A stretch of 64,000 bases of DNA from UBA4572 sp049965515 (GCA_049965515.1 JBMFWG010000003.1:5097-69096); one strand, 5' to 3'; numbered from the stretch's first letter, positions 1 to 9,285 are shown. Numbers and translations are program-made. Notes: generated from the sequence alone by a model not told the origin.

Positions 1-956
<956 letters not shown>

Positions 957-1029
957 CATATTCCTCCTGACCGCATCCCGAAAATCTTCCTGTCTTCCCC
1001 GGAACCGGTCCGGAGGCTCTCAGGGACTT

Positions 1030-2925
1030 CTAGGACTTTCGTTGGGGAGAACGCTCGAGAAGGCTCCCAAGGCGCTCCCATTCGGCGGTCTTTTCCGTCA
1101 ATTTTTTTCGTGCAACAACAAGCTTCGATGCTGCGCGTTTTCCTTCGGCCCCGTCCTTTTTGGAGGCCTCCTCAAGCTGCTCGACCTGAGATTCGAGTTC
1201 GAGCACCTCTTTTTCGACCCAGGCAATCCTGCGCTCCACGCCCTCAATCTCCGCATCCGCCTCTTTTCTGGGACTCTCAGCCGAAGGCGAAGAAGACGGA
1301 GCCGATGGCTGAGCGAGGGGGGGAGCCTTAAGAATCGCATCCCGTTTTGCCCTGTAGGTCTCGAAGCGATGGTTCATGAAAAGACGGATGGCGCCCGGGA
1401 CGACTTCGATAATATCGCTGGCAATACGTTCGATCACATACCGGTCATGGGTGATAAAGACGAGCGTCCCGCGGTAGGCATCGAGCGCCTCCACCAGAGC
1501 CTCCCGTGAGGGAAGATCGAGATGGTTTGTCGGTTCATCGAGAAGGAGAAGGTTCGCTGGAGAGAGGAGCATCCGGGCGAGGGCAAGACGGCTCTTCTCC
1601 CCTCCAGAGAGAACCGATACCTTTTTGAAGACCTCATCGTTCTTGAAGAGGAAGGCCCCCAGAAGTCCGCGGATACGCGTCTGGGTTTCCGAGTCCGGGG
1701 CGACGGACTCCATGGACTGCAACACTGTATGGCTCGGATCGAGAATTTCCAGTTGGTGCTGTGAGTAGTAGGCCGTAGTGACGTTGGTCCCCGTCCGGTA
1801 GCTTCCGGAGTCCGGGGTGACAGCCCCCGCCATGATCTTGAGGAGCGTCGACTTCCCGGCCCCGTTGGGTCCGACAAGGGCAACCTTCATCCCACGGCGA
1901 AGGGTCCAGTCGAAGGGGTGCACGATCATGCGCCCGTCATAGGACTTCTCGATTCCGGAGAAAGTGGCCACAACATCTCCCGAGCGCACCGGAGCCGGAA
2001 AGGTGAAGCGAACCGTTTTTTGAACGGACTCCCGCTCGAGACGCTCGATTTTCTCAAGGGCCTTGATGCGGCTCTGGACTTGGGTGGCTTTGGTGGCCTT
2101 TGAGCGAAATCGATCGATAAAGTCTTGGGTCTTGGCGATTTCCTCTTCCTGGCGGGCGATCGCTGACTCAAGGGCCAGCGCCCGACGCTCCTTTTCTGCC
2201 AGGTAGGCATCGTAATTCCCTGTATAGACGATGGCCTTTCCTCCCGCCAACTCGATCACCCCTCCCACAACCCCATTCATGAAGCTTCTGTCATGGGAGA
2301 TAAGGAGAACGGCTCCAGGAAAGTCCTGAAGAAAAGATTCGAGCCATTCGATGGAAGGAATGTCGAGATGGTTGGTCGGCTCGTCGAGGAGGAGCAGGTC
2401 CGGATTTGTCACAAGGGTGCGTGCCAGGGCCACCCGCATCCGCCACCCCCCTGAGAGATCGGAGACCTTCGCATCCATCCGTGGCTGATCGAACCCAAGC
2501 CCTGCCAGGACCTTTCGGGCTGTTGTTTCCTGCTCAAAGCCTCCCAGAAGCCCAAAACGGCTCTGCACCTCTCCATAGCGATCGAGGACCTTCGTCTCTC
2601 CTGCCGCCAGGCGCTTTTCCAGACTCCGCATCTCTTCCTCGAGGCGCATGAGCTCTTCGTCTCCGCTCATCACGCATCCAACAGCGGTCATCTCTCCTTC
2701 AATCGAAACTTCCTGGGGAAGATAGCCCACCCGGTATCCCACCGGCATGCTGACCGTTCCATCATCGGGTTCGCTCACGCCTGCCAGGATTTTCATAAGG
2801 GTGGACTTGCCAGCTCCATTCGGACCGACCAGAGCCATCCGTTCTCTCAGCGATATCCGAAGTGAAAGATCCGAAAAGAGTGTCTTTGTTGGATAGTGTT
2901 TCGAAAGTCCGGAGAGTGTAATCAT
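1030..2925 (-). CDS. ABC-F family ATPase (duplicated ATP-binding cassettes)
   Basis: The 631-residue protein has two complete ABC cassettes and no membrane segment, which defines the ABC-F group. These proteins act on the ribosome (translation factor or antibiotic-protection type). Walker A GPNGAGKST is at residues 34-42 and recurs in the second half. The signatures LSGGW and LSGGEKSR and two copies of DEPTNHLD are intact. The inter-domain linker is charged, and the last 70 or so residues are a predicted coiled coil rich in Glu, Lys and Arg, as in the Uup/YheS/YdiF branches. The bases before the ATG are pyrimidine-rich and show no Shine-Dalgarno sequence, which is unusual here and leaves the start slightly uncertain. 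The exact subfamily is not resolved. Confidence 0.93.
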   Translation of the reverse strand: MITLSGLSKHYPTKTLFSDLSLRISLRERMALVGPNGAGKSTLMKILAGVSEPDDGTVSMPVGYRVGYLPQEVSIEGEMTAVGCVMSGDEELMRLEEEMRSLEKRLAAGETKVLDRYGEVQSRFGLLGGFEQETTARKVLAGLGFDQPRMDAKVSDLSGGWRMRVALARTLVTNPDLLLLDEPTNHLDIPSIEWLESFLQDFPGAVLLISHDRSFMNGVVGGVIELAGGKAIVYTGNYDAYLAEKERRALALESAIARQEEEIAKTQDFIDRFRSKATKATQVQSRIKALEKIERLERESVQKTVRFTFPAPVRSGDVVATFSGIEKSYDGRMIVHPFDWTLRRGMKVALVGPNGAGKSTLLKIMAGAVTPDSGSYRTGTNVTTAYYSQHQLEILDPSHTVLQSMESVAPDSETQTRIRGLLGAFLFKNDEVFKKVSVLSGGEKSRLALARMLLSPANLLLLDEPTNHLDLPSREALVEALDAYRGTLVFITHDRYVIERIASDIIEVVPGAIRLFMNHRFETYRAKRDAILKAPPLAQPSAPSSSPSAESPRKEADAEIEGVERRIAWVEKEVLELESQVEQLEEASKKDGAEGKRAASKLVVARKKLTEKTAEWERLGSLLERSPQRKS

Positions 2926-3276
2926 GAGACAGAGGGAAAGAAAATGCCGCCAATGACAAACGGCAGGATCTGCAATATTTTTACTGGGGAGAGAATGGAA
3001 CTGACAGGCACCGAGAGAGACGGAACCCGGATTTTCAGAAGATCTTTATGGGGCAACAGCATTAACAGGCTCATTCTTTCCGTTCGTTTTTCCGCGTTTT
3101 TGACAAAAAGCCTCTTTCCAAGAAGCCGGGACACGAACTTTCCTGTCCATAGGGGGGAAAAGAGGCAGATATCCGCGGAGGGGTCGCACACTATTTTACC
3201 CTGACTTTCATCATAACGGACTTTAGGGATGGGGACAAGCTCTCCTTTTTTTCTCGGGAAAGGACGCCGGACAAGG
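2926..3276. other. Intergenic stretch, no gene recognised
   Basis: These 351 bases separate the rhodanese gene from the ABC-F gene, both read leftward. The stretch is visibly more AT-rich than its surroundings. Short open frames exist on both strands but have no ribosome site or recognisable product. It should contain the ABC-F promoter; I found only weak -10-like boxes (for example TAAAAT on the minus strand near 3197) without a convincing -35. Confidence 0.5.
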
Positions 3277-3846
3277 TCAATTTTTCAGGCAATCCTCTGG
3301 GTCTTCGGGCGACGAAGAAATGGCAGGATCTACCTCCTCCCCCCAGGGGTTGTGGATCGGCCGGGACTCCCCCTTCCGATTTTCATCGAGCACAGCGGCA
3401 GGGGGTCTCCTTCCCGGCTCCAGGCTGTAGCGGGGAATCCGGGGGTCGATCTCACTCGCCCAACGATCGATCCCGCCTTCAAGATTTGCCACATCCGGGT
3501 ACCCATTTTCCAGAAGAAGATAACAGGCCAGAAGGGAGCGGATCCCGGTATGGCAGTAAACAATGATGGGACGGTCGCGAGGTATCTGGTCCAGGCTTTC
3601 GGGAAGACGGGAGAGGGAAATATGGAGGGAGCCGGGAAAGCGGACATACCGGTGCTCCCAGCCTTCCCGAACATCAAGGAGAAGCGGAGGTTTGCTCCCG
3701 CTTCCTCTCCTCCTTTCCGAGAGGATCTCCTTCATATTCCGACAGGACAGTCTCTTGCCCTTGTCTCCAAGAAGGCGTCCGAACTCTCGGGCGCGATCTT
3801 CAGGAGAGCTGTCAGATCTGGACGAGCCGTTTCTGGAGGTCGACAA
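3277..3846 (-). CDS. Single-domain rhodanese-like sulfurtransferase
   Basis: A single rhodanese fold is present: LLLDVREGWEHRYVRFPGS is the N-terminal signature and IVYCHTGIRS carries the active-site Cys loop (C-H-T-G-I-R), followed by LEGGIDRW. Such proteins transfer sulfane sulfur through a cysteine persulfide. About 45 extra residues of low complexity follow the domain. The start is uncertain: a TTG at 3846 follows GGAAAGGAATTT and overlaps rph by 35 bases, while an ATG at 3735 lacks a ribosome site and would clip the domain edge. The gene is last in murI-rph-rhodanese, so it is probably co-transcribed with them. The physiological sulfur acceptor is unknown. Confidence 0.8.
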   Translation of the reverse strand: MSTSRNGSSRSDSSPEDRAREFGRLLGDKGKRLSCRNMKEILSERRRGSGSKPPLLLDVREGWEHRYVRFPGSLHISLSRLPESLDQIPRDRPIIVYCHTGIRSLLACYLLLENGYPDVANLEGGIDRWASEIDPRIPRYSLEPGRRPPAAVLDENRKGESRPIHNPWGEEVDPAISSSPEDPEDCLKN

Positions 3847-4528
3847 TCTCTGAAATTCCTTTCCAGGCCAGATCAAGCAGACGATCCATCTCTTTACGGG
3901 AAAAAGAGCGATGCTCGGCCGTACCCTGAACTTCAACGAGCTCACCCTTGCCGGTCATCACCACATTCATGTCCACATCGGCTGCAGAATCCTCCGTGTA
4001 GCAGAGATCCAGGCAAGGCTCCCCCTCGACGATTCCCACTGAGACCGCCGCGAGATAGTCTACAAGAGGGCTTTCCGCAATCACACCGACCTTCTTCAGA
4101 TTCGAAAAAGCCAGGGCCAAGGCCACAAAAGCTCCCCCGATCGAGGCGCACCGGGTTCCGCCATCTGCCTGGATGACATCGCAGTCTATCGTGGCTGTTC
4201 GCACCCCCATTTTTTCAAAATTGACGACGCTCCGAAGACTTCGTCCAATCAGCCGCTGAATCTCCTGAGTCCGGCCGCTCTGTTTTCCTCTGGCCGCCTC
4301 TCGAGGTGAGCGCTCATGGGTCGACCGGGGCAGCATTCCGTATTCGGCGGTCACCCACCCTCTCCCCTGATCCTTCAGAAAGGGGGGAACCTTTTCCTCA
4401 ATACTGACCGTGGCAAGAACATGGGTAAAACCCATCCGGATCAGTGCCGATCCTTCCGCATAGCGATTGGGAGACGGATCAATCGAAAGGGTGCGAAGCT
4501 GATCCGAATTGCGGCCATCTAATCTCAC
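3812..4528 (-). CDS. rph: Ribonuclease PH
   Basis: RNase PH is a phosphorolytic 3'-5' exoribonuclease that trims tRNA and other RNA 3' ends. The 238-residue protein opens with MRLDGRNSDQLR, has the basic RNA-binding region QEIQRLIGRSLR and the phosphate/metal region TIDCDVIQADGGTRCASI, and ends with the usual CYTEDSAADVDMNVV and EVQGTAEHRSF motifs. The length is normal for the family. Translation starts at a GTG preceded by AGGAGG four bases away. It lies 15 bases after murI and overlaps the start of the rhodanese gene, so the three form one transcription unit. Confidence 0.97.
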   Translation of the reverse strand: MRLDGRNSDQLRTLSIDPSPNRYAEGSALIRMGFTHVLATVSIEEKVPPFLKDQGRGWVTAEYGMLPRSTHERSPREAARGKQSGRTQEIQRLIGRSLRSVVNFEKMGVRTATIDCDVIQADGGTRCASIGGAFVALALAFSNLKKVGVIAESPLVDYLAAVSVGIVEGEPCLDLCYTEDSAADVDMNVVMTGKGELVEVQGTAEHRSFSRKEMDRLLDLAWKGISEIVDLQKRLVQI

Positions 4529-4543
4529 AATACCTCCTAAAGG

Positions 4544-5395
4544 TTAAGCAAAAGAAAAGTCAACAGAGGGAACGGCAACCTCCCTCACATCTTCGACGGG
4601 ACGGCCGAGCAGGTGCTGGCCAACACGTATAAATCTTTCTCTTCCATCTGTCACCAGAAAAGACACATGACCTGTTCCCTGACCGGTCCTTGGCTCAGAT
4701 TGGAGAAGTTCGACCTGGGCAAGCTCCCGTCCGGGATCGATAAAGGTGATGTGGGGGAGAATCCGGCGAAGCAGGGAAAGGAGGGGGGGATAGTGGGTGC
4801 ATCCCAGAATGATGGTATCGACCTCGGGGGTGCGACCCTCGATGAACGGGGCAAGATATTCTCGTGCCACCCGTTCAGGGATCTCTCCGTCGATCCACCC
4901 TTCCTCGACCATGGGAGCAAAAAGGGGACAGGAGATTCCGAAAACCTTCGTCTCTCGTCCTCCCAGGCGTTGAAGAATGGCGGGATAGGCTCCACTCCGG
5001 ATCGTTCCTTCCGTCCCGAGGACTCCTACATGCCCCGTGCGAGTCTTGGCAAGCGCCGCCCGGGCACCAGCCTCGACCATACCCACCACTCTGATCTCCG
5101 GGAATCTCGACACGAGGATATCAAGGGCCTGGCTCGATACGGTAAAGCAGGCGGCCACCAGCGTCACCGGACGATATCTCAACAAGAGTTCGGCATCTTC
5201 GACGGCAAATCGGCAGATGGTCTCGCGGGATTTCGATCCATAGGGAAAGCGGGCCATATCCCCGAGATAAAGAAAATCTTCCTCCGGAAAAAGATCAAGG
5301 AAATGTTTCAGAACCGACAGTCCCCCCATTCCCGAGTCAAACAGGGCAAAGGCGGGAGTTCCCTCCCCACCAACAAAACCACTCTCTTCAGGCAC
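4544..5395 (-). CDS. murI: Glutamate racemase
   Basis: MurI interconverts L- and D-glutamate for peptidoglycan, using two cysteines as acid and base. The 283-residue protein has the FDSGMGGLSVL motif (19-29) and the second catalytic motif GCTHYP intact. The first catalytic motif, normally ACNTxSA, reads ACFTVSS (82-88): Cys83 is kept but the conserved Asn is Phe. I checked this in the bases at 5144-5149. The rest of the protein is conserved, so I still call it a racemase, with altered first-cysteine surroundings. The GTG start has no close ribosome site; GGGAG is 10 bases upstream. It is the first gene of the rph unit. Confidence 0.93.
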   Translation of the reverse strand: MPEESGFVGGEGTPAFALFDSGMGGLSVLKHFLDLFPEEDFLYLGDMARFPYGSKSRETICRFAVEDAELLLRYRPVTLVAACFTVSSQALDILVSRFPEIRVVGMVEAGARAALAKTRTGHVGVLGTEGTIRSGAYPAILQRLGGRETKVFGISCPLFAPMVEEGWIDGEIPERVAREYLAPFIEGRTPEVDTIILGCTHYPPLLSLLRRILPHITFIDPGRELAQVELLQSEPRTGQGTGHVSFLVTDGRERFIRVGQHLLGRPVEDVREVAVPSVDFSFA

Positions 5396-5488
5396 TTTCC
5401 GACCACTCCCGCTCGTTCACCCAAACTCCCGAGGAAGATTTCTCCCCAAAACAGACAGAAAAATTATCTCAGCATAGAAAAATTTTTG

Positions 5489-5518
5489 CAAAAAAAAAGG
5501 GGGGCTCGAGGCCCCCCT
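5489..5518 (-). terminator. Rho-independent terminator of hsp20
   Basis: Read on the minus strand, a GGGGGGC/GCCCCCC stem (5499-5517) is followed by nine T residues (5490-5498). It lies 80 bases after the hsp20 stop codon and separates that gene from murI. Confidence 0.9.
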
Positions 5519-5598
5519 CATCGCGACACGATGTCTGGTCCCTTAAAAAAGGGACTCTCGGTACGGGTTGGTTACCGGATCATCTTTTATCCTTGCCT

Positions 5599-6051
5599 TC
5601 AGTCGACGCTAATTTCGACAGCAAGGGGTTTGGCCTCCGCCCTCTTTTCGATCCGGACCGTCAACACACCGTCTTTCATGGTGGCGGAGATTTTTTTAGA
5701 ATCCGCATCCTCCGGAAGAGTGAAGGAGCGAAGAAATGCCCCATACTCCCTCTCGACCCGGTGATATCGGACTCCACTCTTGTCCGTGCTTCGCACTCGC
5801 TCGCCCGAGAGGCTCAGTACATTATTCTCGACAACGAGCTTCACATCTTCCTTTTTGATCTCCGGAAGTTCTGCCTTGAGGATATAGGCACCTTCCTCCT
5901 CGGAGATATCCACATCAGGCGACCACTCCACCGCTCTTTTCGCCTGCCTCTCCTCAGTGCGTCCATCAACCGGACGGAGGATGAAAGGGGTAAAACGGCG
6001 GGCAAGGTCATCAAACTCCTTGACGGGATCCCAACGCAGTAAACTGGCCAT
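5599..6051 (-). CDS. hsp20: Small heat-shock protein (Hsp20/alpha-crystallin)
   Basis: This 150-residue holdase binds unfolding proteins in the cytoplasm. The alpha-crystallin domain occupies about residues 45-145: it opens with WSPDVDISEEEGAYILKAELP, includes VVENNVLSLSGER, and ends with MKDGVLTVRIEK, the typical last strand. The start at 6051 is chosen because AAAAGGAG lies just upstream and MASLLRWDPVKEF is a usual family N-terminus; an in-frame ATG at 6117 lies close to the inferred transcription start. It is a monocistronic unit with a strong promoter (6141-6168), an 85-base leader containing a stable hairpin, and its own terminator (5489-5518). Confidence 0.96.
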   Translation of the reverse strand: MASLLRWDPVKEFDDLARRFTPFILRPVDGRTEERQAKRAVEWSPDVDISEEEGAYILKAELPEIKKEDVKLVVENNVLSLSGERVRSTDKSGVRYHRVEREYGAFLRSFTLPEDADSKKISATMKDGVLTVRIEKRAEAKPLAVEISVD

Positions 6052-6071
6052 TTTTTTCTCCTTTTCTGAGG

Positions 6072-6090
6072 CCGGGCGAAAACCCGGCGA
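6072..6090 (-). promoter_or_regulatory. Hairpin in the hsp20 5' leader
   Basis: On the minus strand the leader contains GCCGGG-TTTTCG-CCCGGC about 20 bases upstream of the start codon. The U-run in the loop could alternatively pair with the A-rich ribosome-binding segment (GAAAAGG), so a temperature-dependent switch is conceivable. That is inference only. Confidence 0.45.
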
Positions 6091-6140
6091 ATGTGAATGC
6101 CTGAGATGTTTCATCATCGTTGGTGTTTCCTTTCACCCAA

Positions 6141-6168
6141 AATATATCCCGGATTTTTCTCCTGTCAA
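6141..6168 (-). promoter_or_regulatory. Promoter of hsp20
   Basis: On the minus strand, TTGACA (6163-6168) and TATATT (6141-6146) are separated by 16 bases, close to the sigma-70 consensus. The promoter sits just after the stop codon of the upstream pseudouridine synthase gene. Confidence 0.8.
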
Positions 6169-6179
6169 GGGGTGGGTAT

Positions 6180-6950
6180 TCATTCCCAGCGTTCCCAGAC
6201 AACCCCGACTTTTTTAGCCTCTTCCGTGATACAGGAGACCTCTCCCGGCTTCAGGTCTCCCAAAAGGAACGGGCCAAAGGACAGACGTATCAGATGGAGA
6301 ACTTCATAGCCATGAAAGGCCAGGACATTCCGTATCTCCCTATTTCTTCCTTCGACGAGAGAGATGAGGAGCCAGGAAGACCGGGGACCGTCCCGTTCGA
6401 TCTCTACCTCAACCCTGCGGTATCCCGCACCCTCTCCGGCCTTTCCGGACAAAAAAAGCTTGCGGTCCTTCGCCCGGAGTCCCGGACGAATCTTCACGCG
6501 ATATCGGCGTCTGACCTCTCCTTCGGGAGAAAGGAAATGGCTCCAGGGTTCTGGATAGTTTGTCAAAAGGAGAAGACCGGCGGAGGCGGCATCGAGACGA
6601 CCCAACGGTCGAATCCTTCCAAAGGAGCGGCCTCCCCAGGGTGTTCTTTGAAGAAAATTGTCGACAACAGGACGACCTTCCGGGTCGGAGAGAGTCACCA
6701 GAACCCCCCGAGGCTTATTAAAGCAAAGGAGAAGTGGCGGAGGAGGAACCAGCAGAACCCCATCGAGACAGAAGGGAGGAAGTCGGCGGCCCTCTCCGGA
6801 ACCTCGAAGGGGGGGAGAGGGAACCGGACGGTCCGGGCGAAGACGTTCGGCTCCGAGAGTCAGTCGTCCCTGAGCCAGCCATTCCAGGACCTCCCCCCGG
6901 GAAGCCAGTCCGGCTTTTGAAAGCCACCTATCCGGTGTATGAGAAACCAA
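6180..6950 (-). CDS. RsuA/RluB-type RNA pseudouridine synthase
   Basis: The 256-residue protein converts a uridine in rRNA (16S or 23S) to pseudouridine. An S4 RNA-binding domain is at the N-terminus (residues 6-35), then the pseudouridylate synthase core: FNKPRGVLVT, the catalytic motif GRLDAASAGLLLLTN with Asp120, and the RsuA/RluB-type EGRNREIRNVL. A proline-rich insert (about 40-75) between the S4 domain and the core is longer than usual. The base modified cannot be read from the sequence, so I give no symbol. The gene is followed by hsp20, which has a separate promoter. Confidence 0.93.
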   Translation of the reverse strand: MVSHTPDRWLSKAGLASRGEVLEWLAQGRLTLGAERLRPDRPVPSPPLRGSGEGRRLPPFCLDGVLLVPPPPLLLCFNKPRGVLVTLSDPEGRPVVDNFLQRTPWGGRSFGRIRPLGRLDAASAGLLLLTNYPEPWSHFLSPEGEVRRRYRVKIRPGLRAKDRKLFLSGKAGEGAGYRRVEVEIERDGPRSSWLLISLVEGRNREIRNVLAFHGYEVLHLIRLSFGPFLLGDLKPGEVSCITEEAKKVGVVWERWE

Positions 6951-7064
6951 GTCATCTCCATATATGATTATTCAAAGAATTAAATCTGAAATTGTGACGA
7001 CAATCACAGAATACGGGAATAATCTCTTTTTATATCAACACATTAATGTCAATAAACAATTTTA
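6951..7064. other. AT-rich intergenic segment
   Basis: This stretch upstream of the pseudouridine synthase gene is strikingly AT-rich compared with the window. It probably carries divergent promoter elements for that gene (minus strand) and for the transglycosylase (plus strand). No open frame of interest is present. Confidence 0.5.
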
Positions 7065-7094
7065 TTGACCCCACCTTGAACCTGAGGGTATAAT
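7065..7094 (+). promoter_or_regulatory. Strong sigma-70 promoter upstream of the transglycosylase gene
   Basis: TTGACC (7065-7070) and a perfect TATAAT (7089-7094) are 18 bases apart. The expected transcription start is near 7101, which gives a leader of about 330 bases before the TTG at 7432. Confidence 0.75.
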
Positions 7095-7100
7095 GGCTTC

Positions 7101-7431
7101 TATAGGTCGCTCTCCCCATCGATCGTTTTCTACTCTGTTCCTTTTTTCACCTGCTTCATCGGGACCATGCACCCCGTTGAAGTTGCCGGATCCGTGTCGG
7201 ATCCCGGCGCGATGGAGAGTTCTTTCCTCATGCCTTCGATAAGTGGCCCTCATCCGATCTCTCCTTCGGGGAGAGTGTTTCGTCATTCGGATTTTTGATG
7301 ACTGACTTAAACGGTGAGGGACAGGCTTCCCGGGTTTCCCGAATCAGCGGCTTTCCTGTAGGGAATTTTGAAGGGCTTGAAAAGAAAGAACGTCTGGGAG
7401 CGGAACAGCAACCCCTTCAGGAGGTTGTGCA
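7101..7431 (+). other. Long structured leader or small-RNA region
   Basis: No convincing gene lies in these 331 bases. They contain GGATCC-GTGTC-GGATCC (around 7190) and a 6-bp hairpin CTCTCC/GGAGAG with a TTCGG loop (around 7257-7273). It could be a regulatory leader of the transglycosylase gene or a separate small RNA. I do not recognise a known riboswitch class. Confidence 0.35.
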
Positions 7432-8055
7432 TTGAACTGGATGATTCATCACTCTGTTGCTTGGTGTCTGGGCGCTCACCTTCTCTCATCGACTGTTCCT
7501 TACGCCCATACCATTACACAAATCTCCTGCCAGAACCATATTAATCCCGTCCTTGTTGCAGGGATCATTGCCCAGGAATCCCGATTCAATCCCGGAAAAC
7601 GGAGATATGAACGCGGGATCCACGACACCTCCATCGGTCTTATGCAGATTACGACAAGAACCGCCCGGTGGGTAGGGTTTCATGGCTCTGTCAGAAGGCT
7701 CTTCAACCCTCGTGTCAACATCACCTACGGAACCCGATACCTGGCTTTCCTTCTCCGTAAGCACCCTTACGGGGCCGATGCCATTGCGGCTTACAATGCC
7801 GGAAGACCCCGATGGAGACATGGAGGATACGTCAATAGCCGGGGATCGCATAACGTCGAACGGTATGTGCTGAGAGTTGAAAGCTGGTCTCGCCACTACA
7901 CGATCATGGCTCACAGGGAAGTCGAAACCATGTTAGCACTCGCGAAGAAGCAACATAGATCTCCGCTAATGAACGCCGACGGGAGACTTTTTGCCTGGCT
8001 CAACTGGGCGCCCGGCACCCTTTATCCGAATATTGGGAGAAGGATGACCGACTAG
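7432..8055 (+). CDS. Lytic transglycosylase (SLT domain)
   Basis: This 207-residue enzyme would cleave the MurNAc-GlcNAc bond of peptidoglycan. The SLT fold shows the catalytic Glu49 in IIAQESRFNP, then TSIGLMQIT and the substrate-groove motif AAYNAG. The N-terminal 25 residues are hydrophobic and fit a signal peptide, so it acts in the periplasm. The start is a TTG with AGGAGG seven bases upstream; the ATG three codons later is less well placed. The C-terminal 70 residues match nothing I know. Its last 90 bases overlap, in the opposite strand, the 3' end of a possible small membrane-protein gene. Confidence 0.9.
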   Translation: MNWMIHHSVAWCLGAHLLSSTVPYAHTITQISCQNHINPVLVAGIIAQESRFNPGKRRYERGIHDTSIGLMQITTRTARWVGFHGSVRRLFNPRVNITYGTRYLAFLLRKHPYGADAIAAYNAGRPRWRHGGYVNSRGSHNVERYVLRVESWSRHYTIMAHREVETMLALAKKQHRSPLMNADGRLFAWLNWAPGTLYPNIGRRMTD

Positions 8056-8298
8056 GTGTTCGTTCCGGTAACGCAAGAAATGCTCTGCATTGACGATGAC
8101 ATTGTCGGCTCGCGCGGCCAGCTTCTTATGCTGGAGGGATTTGTAGAGAAGTGTCATGCCGGCCAGGACGACAAGTCCGCCTATAGTCAGGGCTACTGCT
8201 CCACGAACGGGATGCCGAATGCCAAGCCCCAGGGAAATTGATACTCCTCCCAAGGCGATAACGATCGTCGAAAGAAGTACAAGAATTAAAAGGGCCAA
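7966..8298 (-). CDS. Possible small membrane protein, function unknown
   Basis: A 110-residue frame has two strongly hydrophobic segments (about residues 1-27 and 33-52) followed by a basic tail. The TTG start has AAGGAGG six bases upstream, which is good support. Against it, the last 90 bases overlap the coding part of the transglycosylase gene in convergent orientation, and I recognise no family. If the overlapping tail is not real, the hydrophobic N-terminal half would still make a small two-span membrane protein. It is probably real but unproven. Confidence 0.45.
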   Translation of the reverse strand: MALLILVLLSTIVIALGGVSISLGLGIRHPVRGAVALTIGGLVVLAGMTLLYKSLQHKKLAARADNVIVNAEHFLRYRNEHLVGHPSPNIRIKGAGRPVEPGKKSPVGVH

Positions 8299-8765
8299 GG
8301 CATTCCTCCTTCACGTTGACTCTTGAGAGCCAGGGGTTGCGGAGCGGTGAAACAAAGGATGACCATAAAGACTCTGGTCATTTTTCTCCTGTCTCATTAA
8401 AGAATAGTCCGAATTTCCTGAAAGGGCAACGGGGTTTTCTTGAAATGTTAAGTTGATGCGGAGTCGCTTTGGCTCATTGCGTTGCCCGGACAGGGTTTAT
8501 TTTCCTTTCGAAGAAATTTCTCGCTGTATTCAAGGATTTCCGTCCAGGATTTCTCTTTCGACTTTAAGATCCGCTCTTGGGTATGTTATCCTCAAAAAAG
8601 TTCACCTCCGTCGGGCTCACGAATTCCGAATTCGCCCTCGGCCCATTTTGCAGAGCCTGAGGAGATGGAGCCATTCCCGCAAATCCCGGGATTTGCGGGA
8701 ATGGCTCAGCCAATAATCAACAACCGACACCAACAGAACAAGATGGCCCTGAAAGGATCGTTCCC
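8299..8765. other. Intergenic region with a long palindrome
   Basis: About 470 bases separate the small membrane gene (minus) and the DUF5069 gene (plus). Apart from the 40-bp palindrome at 8668-8707, I see no gene and only weak promoter-like boxes. Confidence 0.5.
8668..8707. repeat. Perfect 40-bp palindrome
   Basis: Twenty bases (8668-8687) are followed without a spacer by their exact reverse complement (8688-8707); the arms read outward from CCC|GGG to GAG...CTC. It lies 58 bases before the start codon of the DUF5069 gene. There is no T-run on either side, so it is not a standard terminator. Confidence 0.9.
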
Positions 8766-9197
8766 ATGGATCTGAGCAAACAGTTTCCCCGCAGCCCCGT
8801 TGACCGCCTTCATGGCATTGATCACCTTCGTCGCCTTATCGACAAAGCCCGCGCCTTCAACGCCGGAACACTGGGTGACTACAACTACAACTGTCCAATG
8901 GATCAGCTTCTTCTCAACCATCTCGGCATCTCGGCCGAGGACTTCGCCCGCATCGTGGCCACGCACACAACCGACGAAACGGTGTATGCCGAACTCTGGA
9001 AGCGATTTCCCAAAGCTCTTTCTCCTGAAGCCACCACCGCCTTCAATGCCCGTTACGAATCCGCAGCCCCCGACACTCCGGAGAAGCAGGCGTGGTTCGA
9101 GTCTGTCAGGAATGCCATCGACCCTTCACGCACCGATATCAAGACCTGGGCCCGGCTTCTTGACCTCGAAGAGAAACGTCACGTTCCCGTCCTTTAA
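8766..9197 (+). CDS. DUF5069 family protein
   Basis: This 143-residue cytoplasmic protein matches the DUF5069 pattern: an N-terminal RSPVDRLHGIDHLRRLIDKARA helix, then TLGDYNYNCPMDQLLLNHLGI, and a C-terminal segment with alternating charged residues. No catalytic function is established that I know of. The ATG has AAGGA eight bases upstream. The gene is followed by two M16 peptidase genes in the same direction with an 88-base gap, so co-transcription is possible but not certain. The palindrome just upstream may affect its expression. Confidence 0.85.
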   Translation: MDLSKQFPRSPVDRLHGIDHLRRLIDKARAFNAGTLGDYNYNCPMDQLLLNHLGISAEDFARIVATHTTDETVYAELWKRFPKALSPEATTAFNARYESAAPDTPEKQAWFESVRNAIDPSRTDIKTWARLLDLEEKRHVPVL

Positions 9198-9285
9198 AAT
9201 GGGCCACCCGCCGGTTCATCCTGCCGGGCCTATGGAGGCCCCCTTCAAAGACCCGGTCCCATCCATCCGAAAAGGGAGCACCTTC

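Noticed and set aside
2922..3191. 89-codon minus-strand frame upstream of the ABC-F gene
   Set aside because: It has no ribosome site and overlaps the ABC-F start; the hydrophobic end is probably chance.
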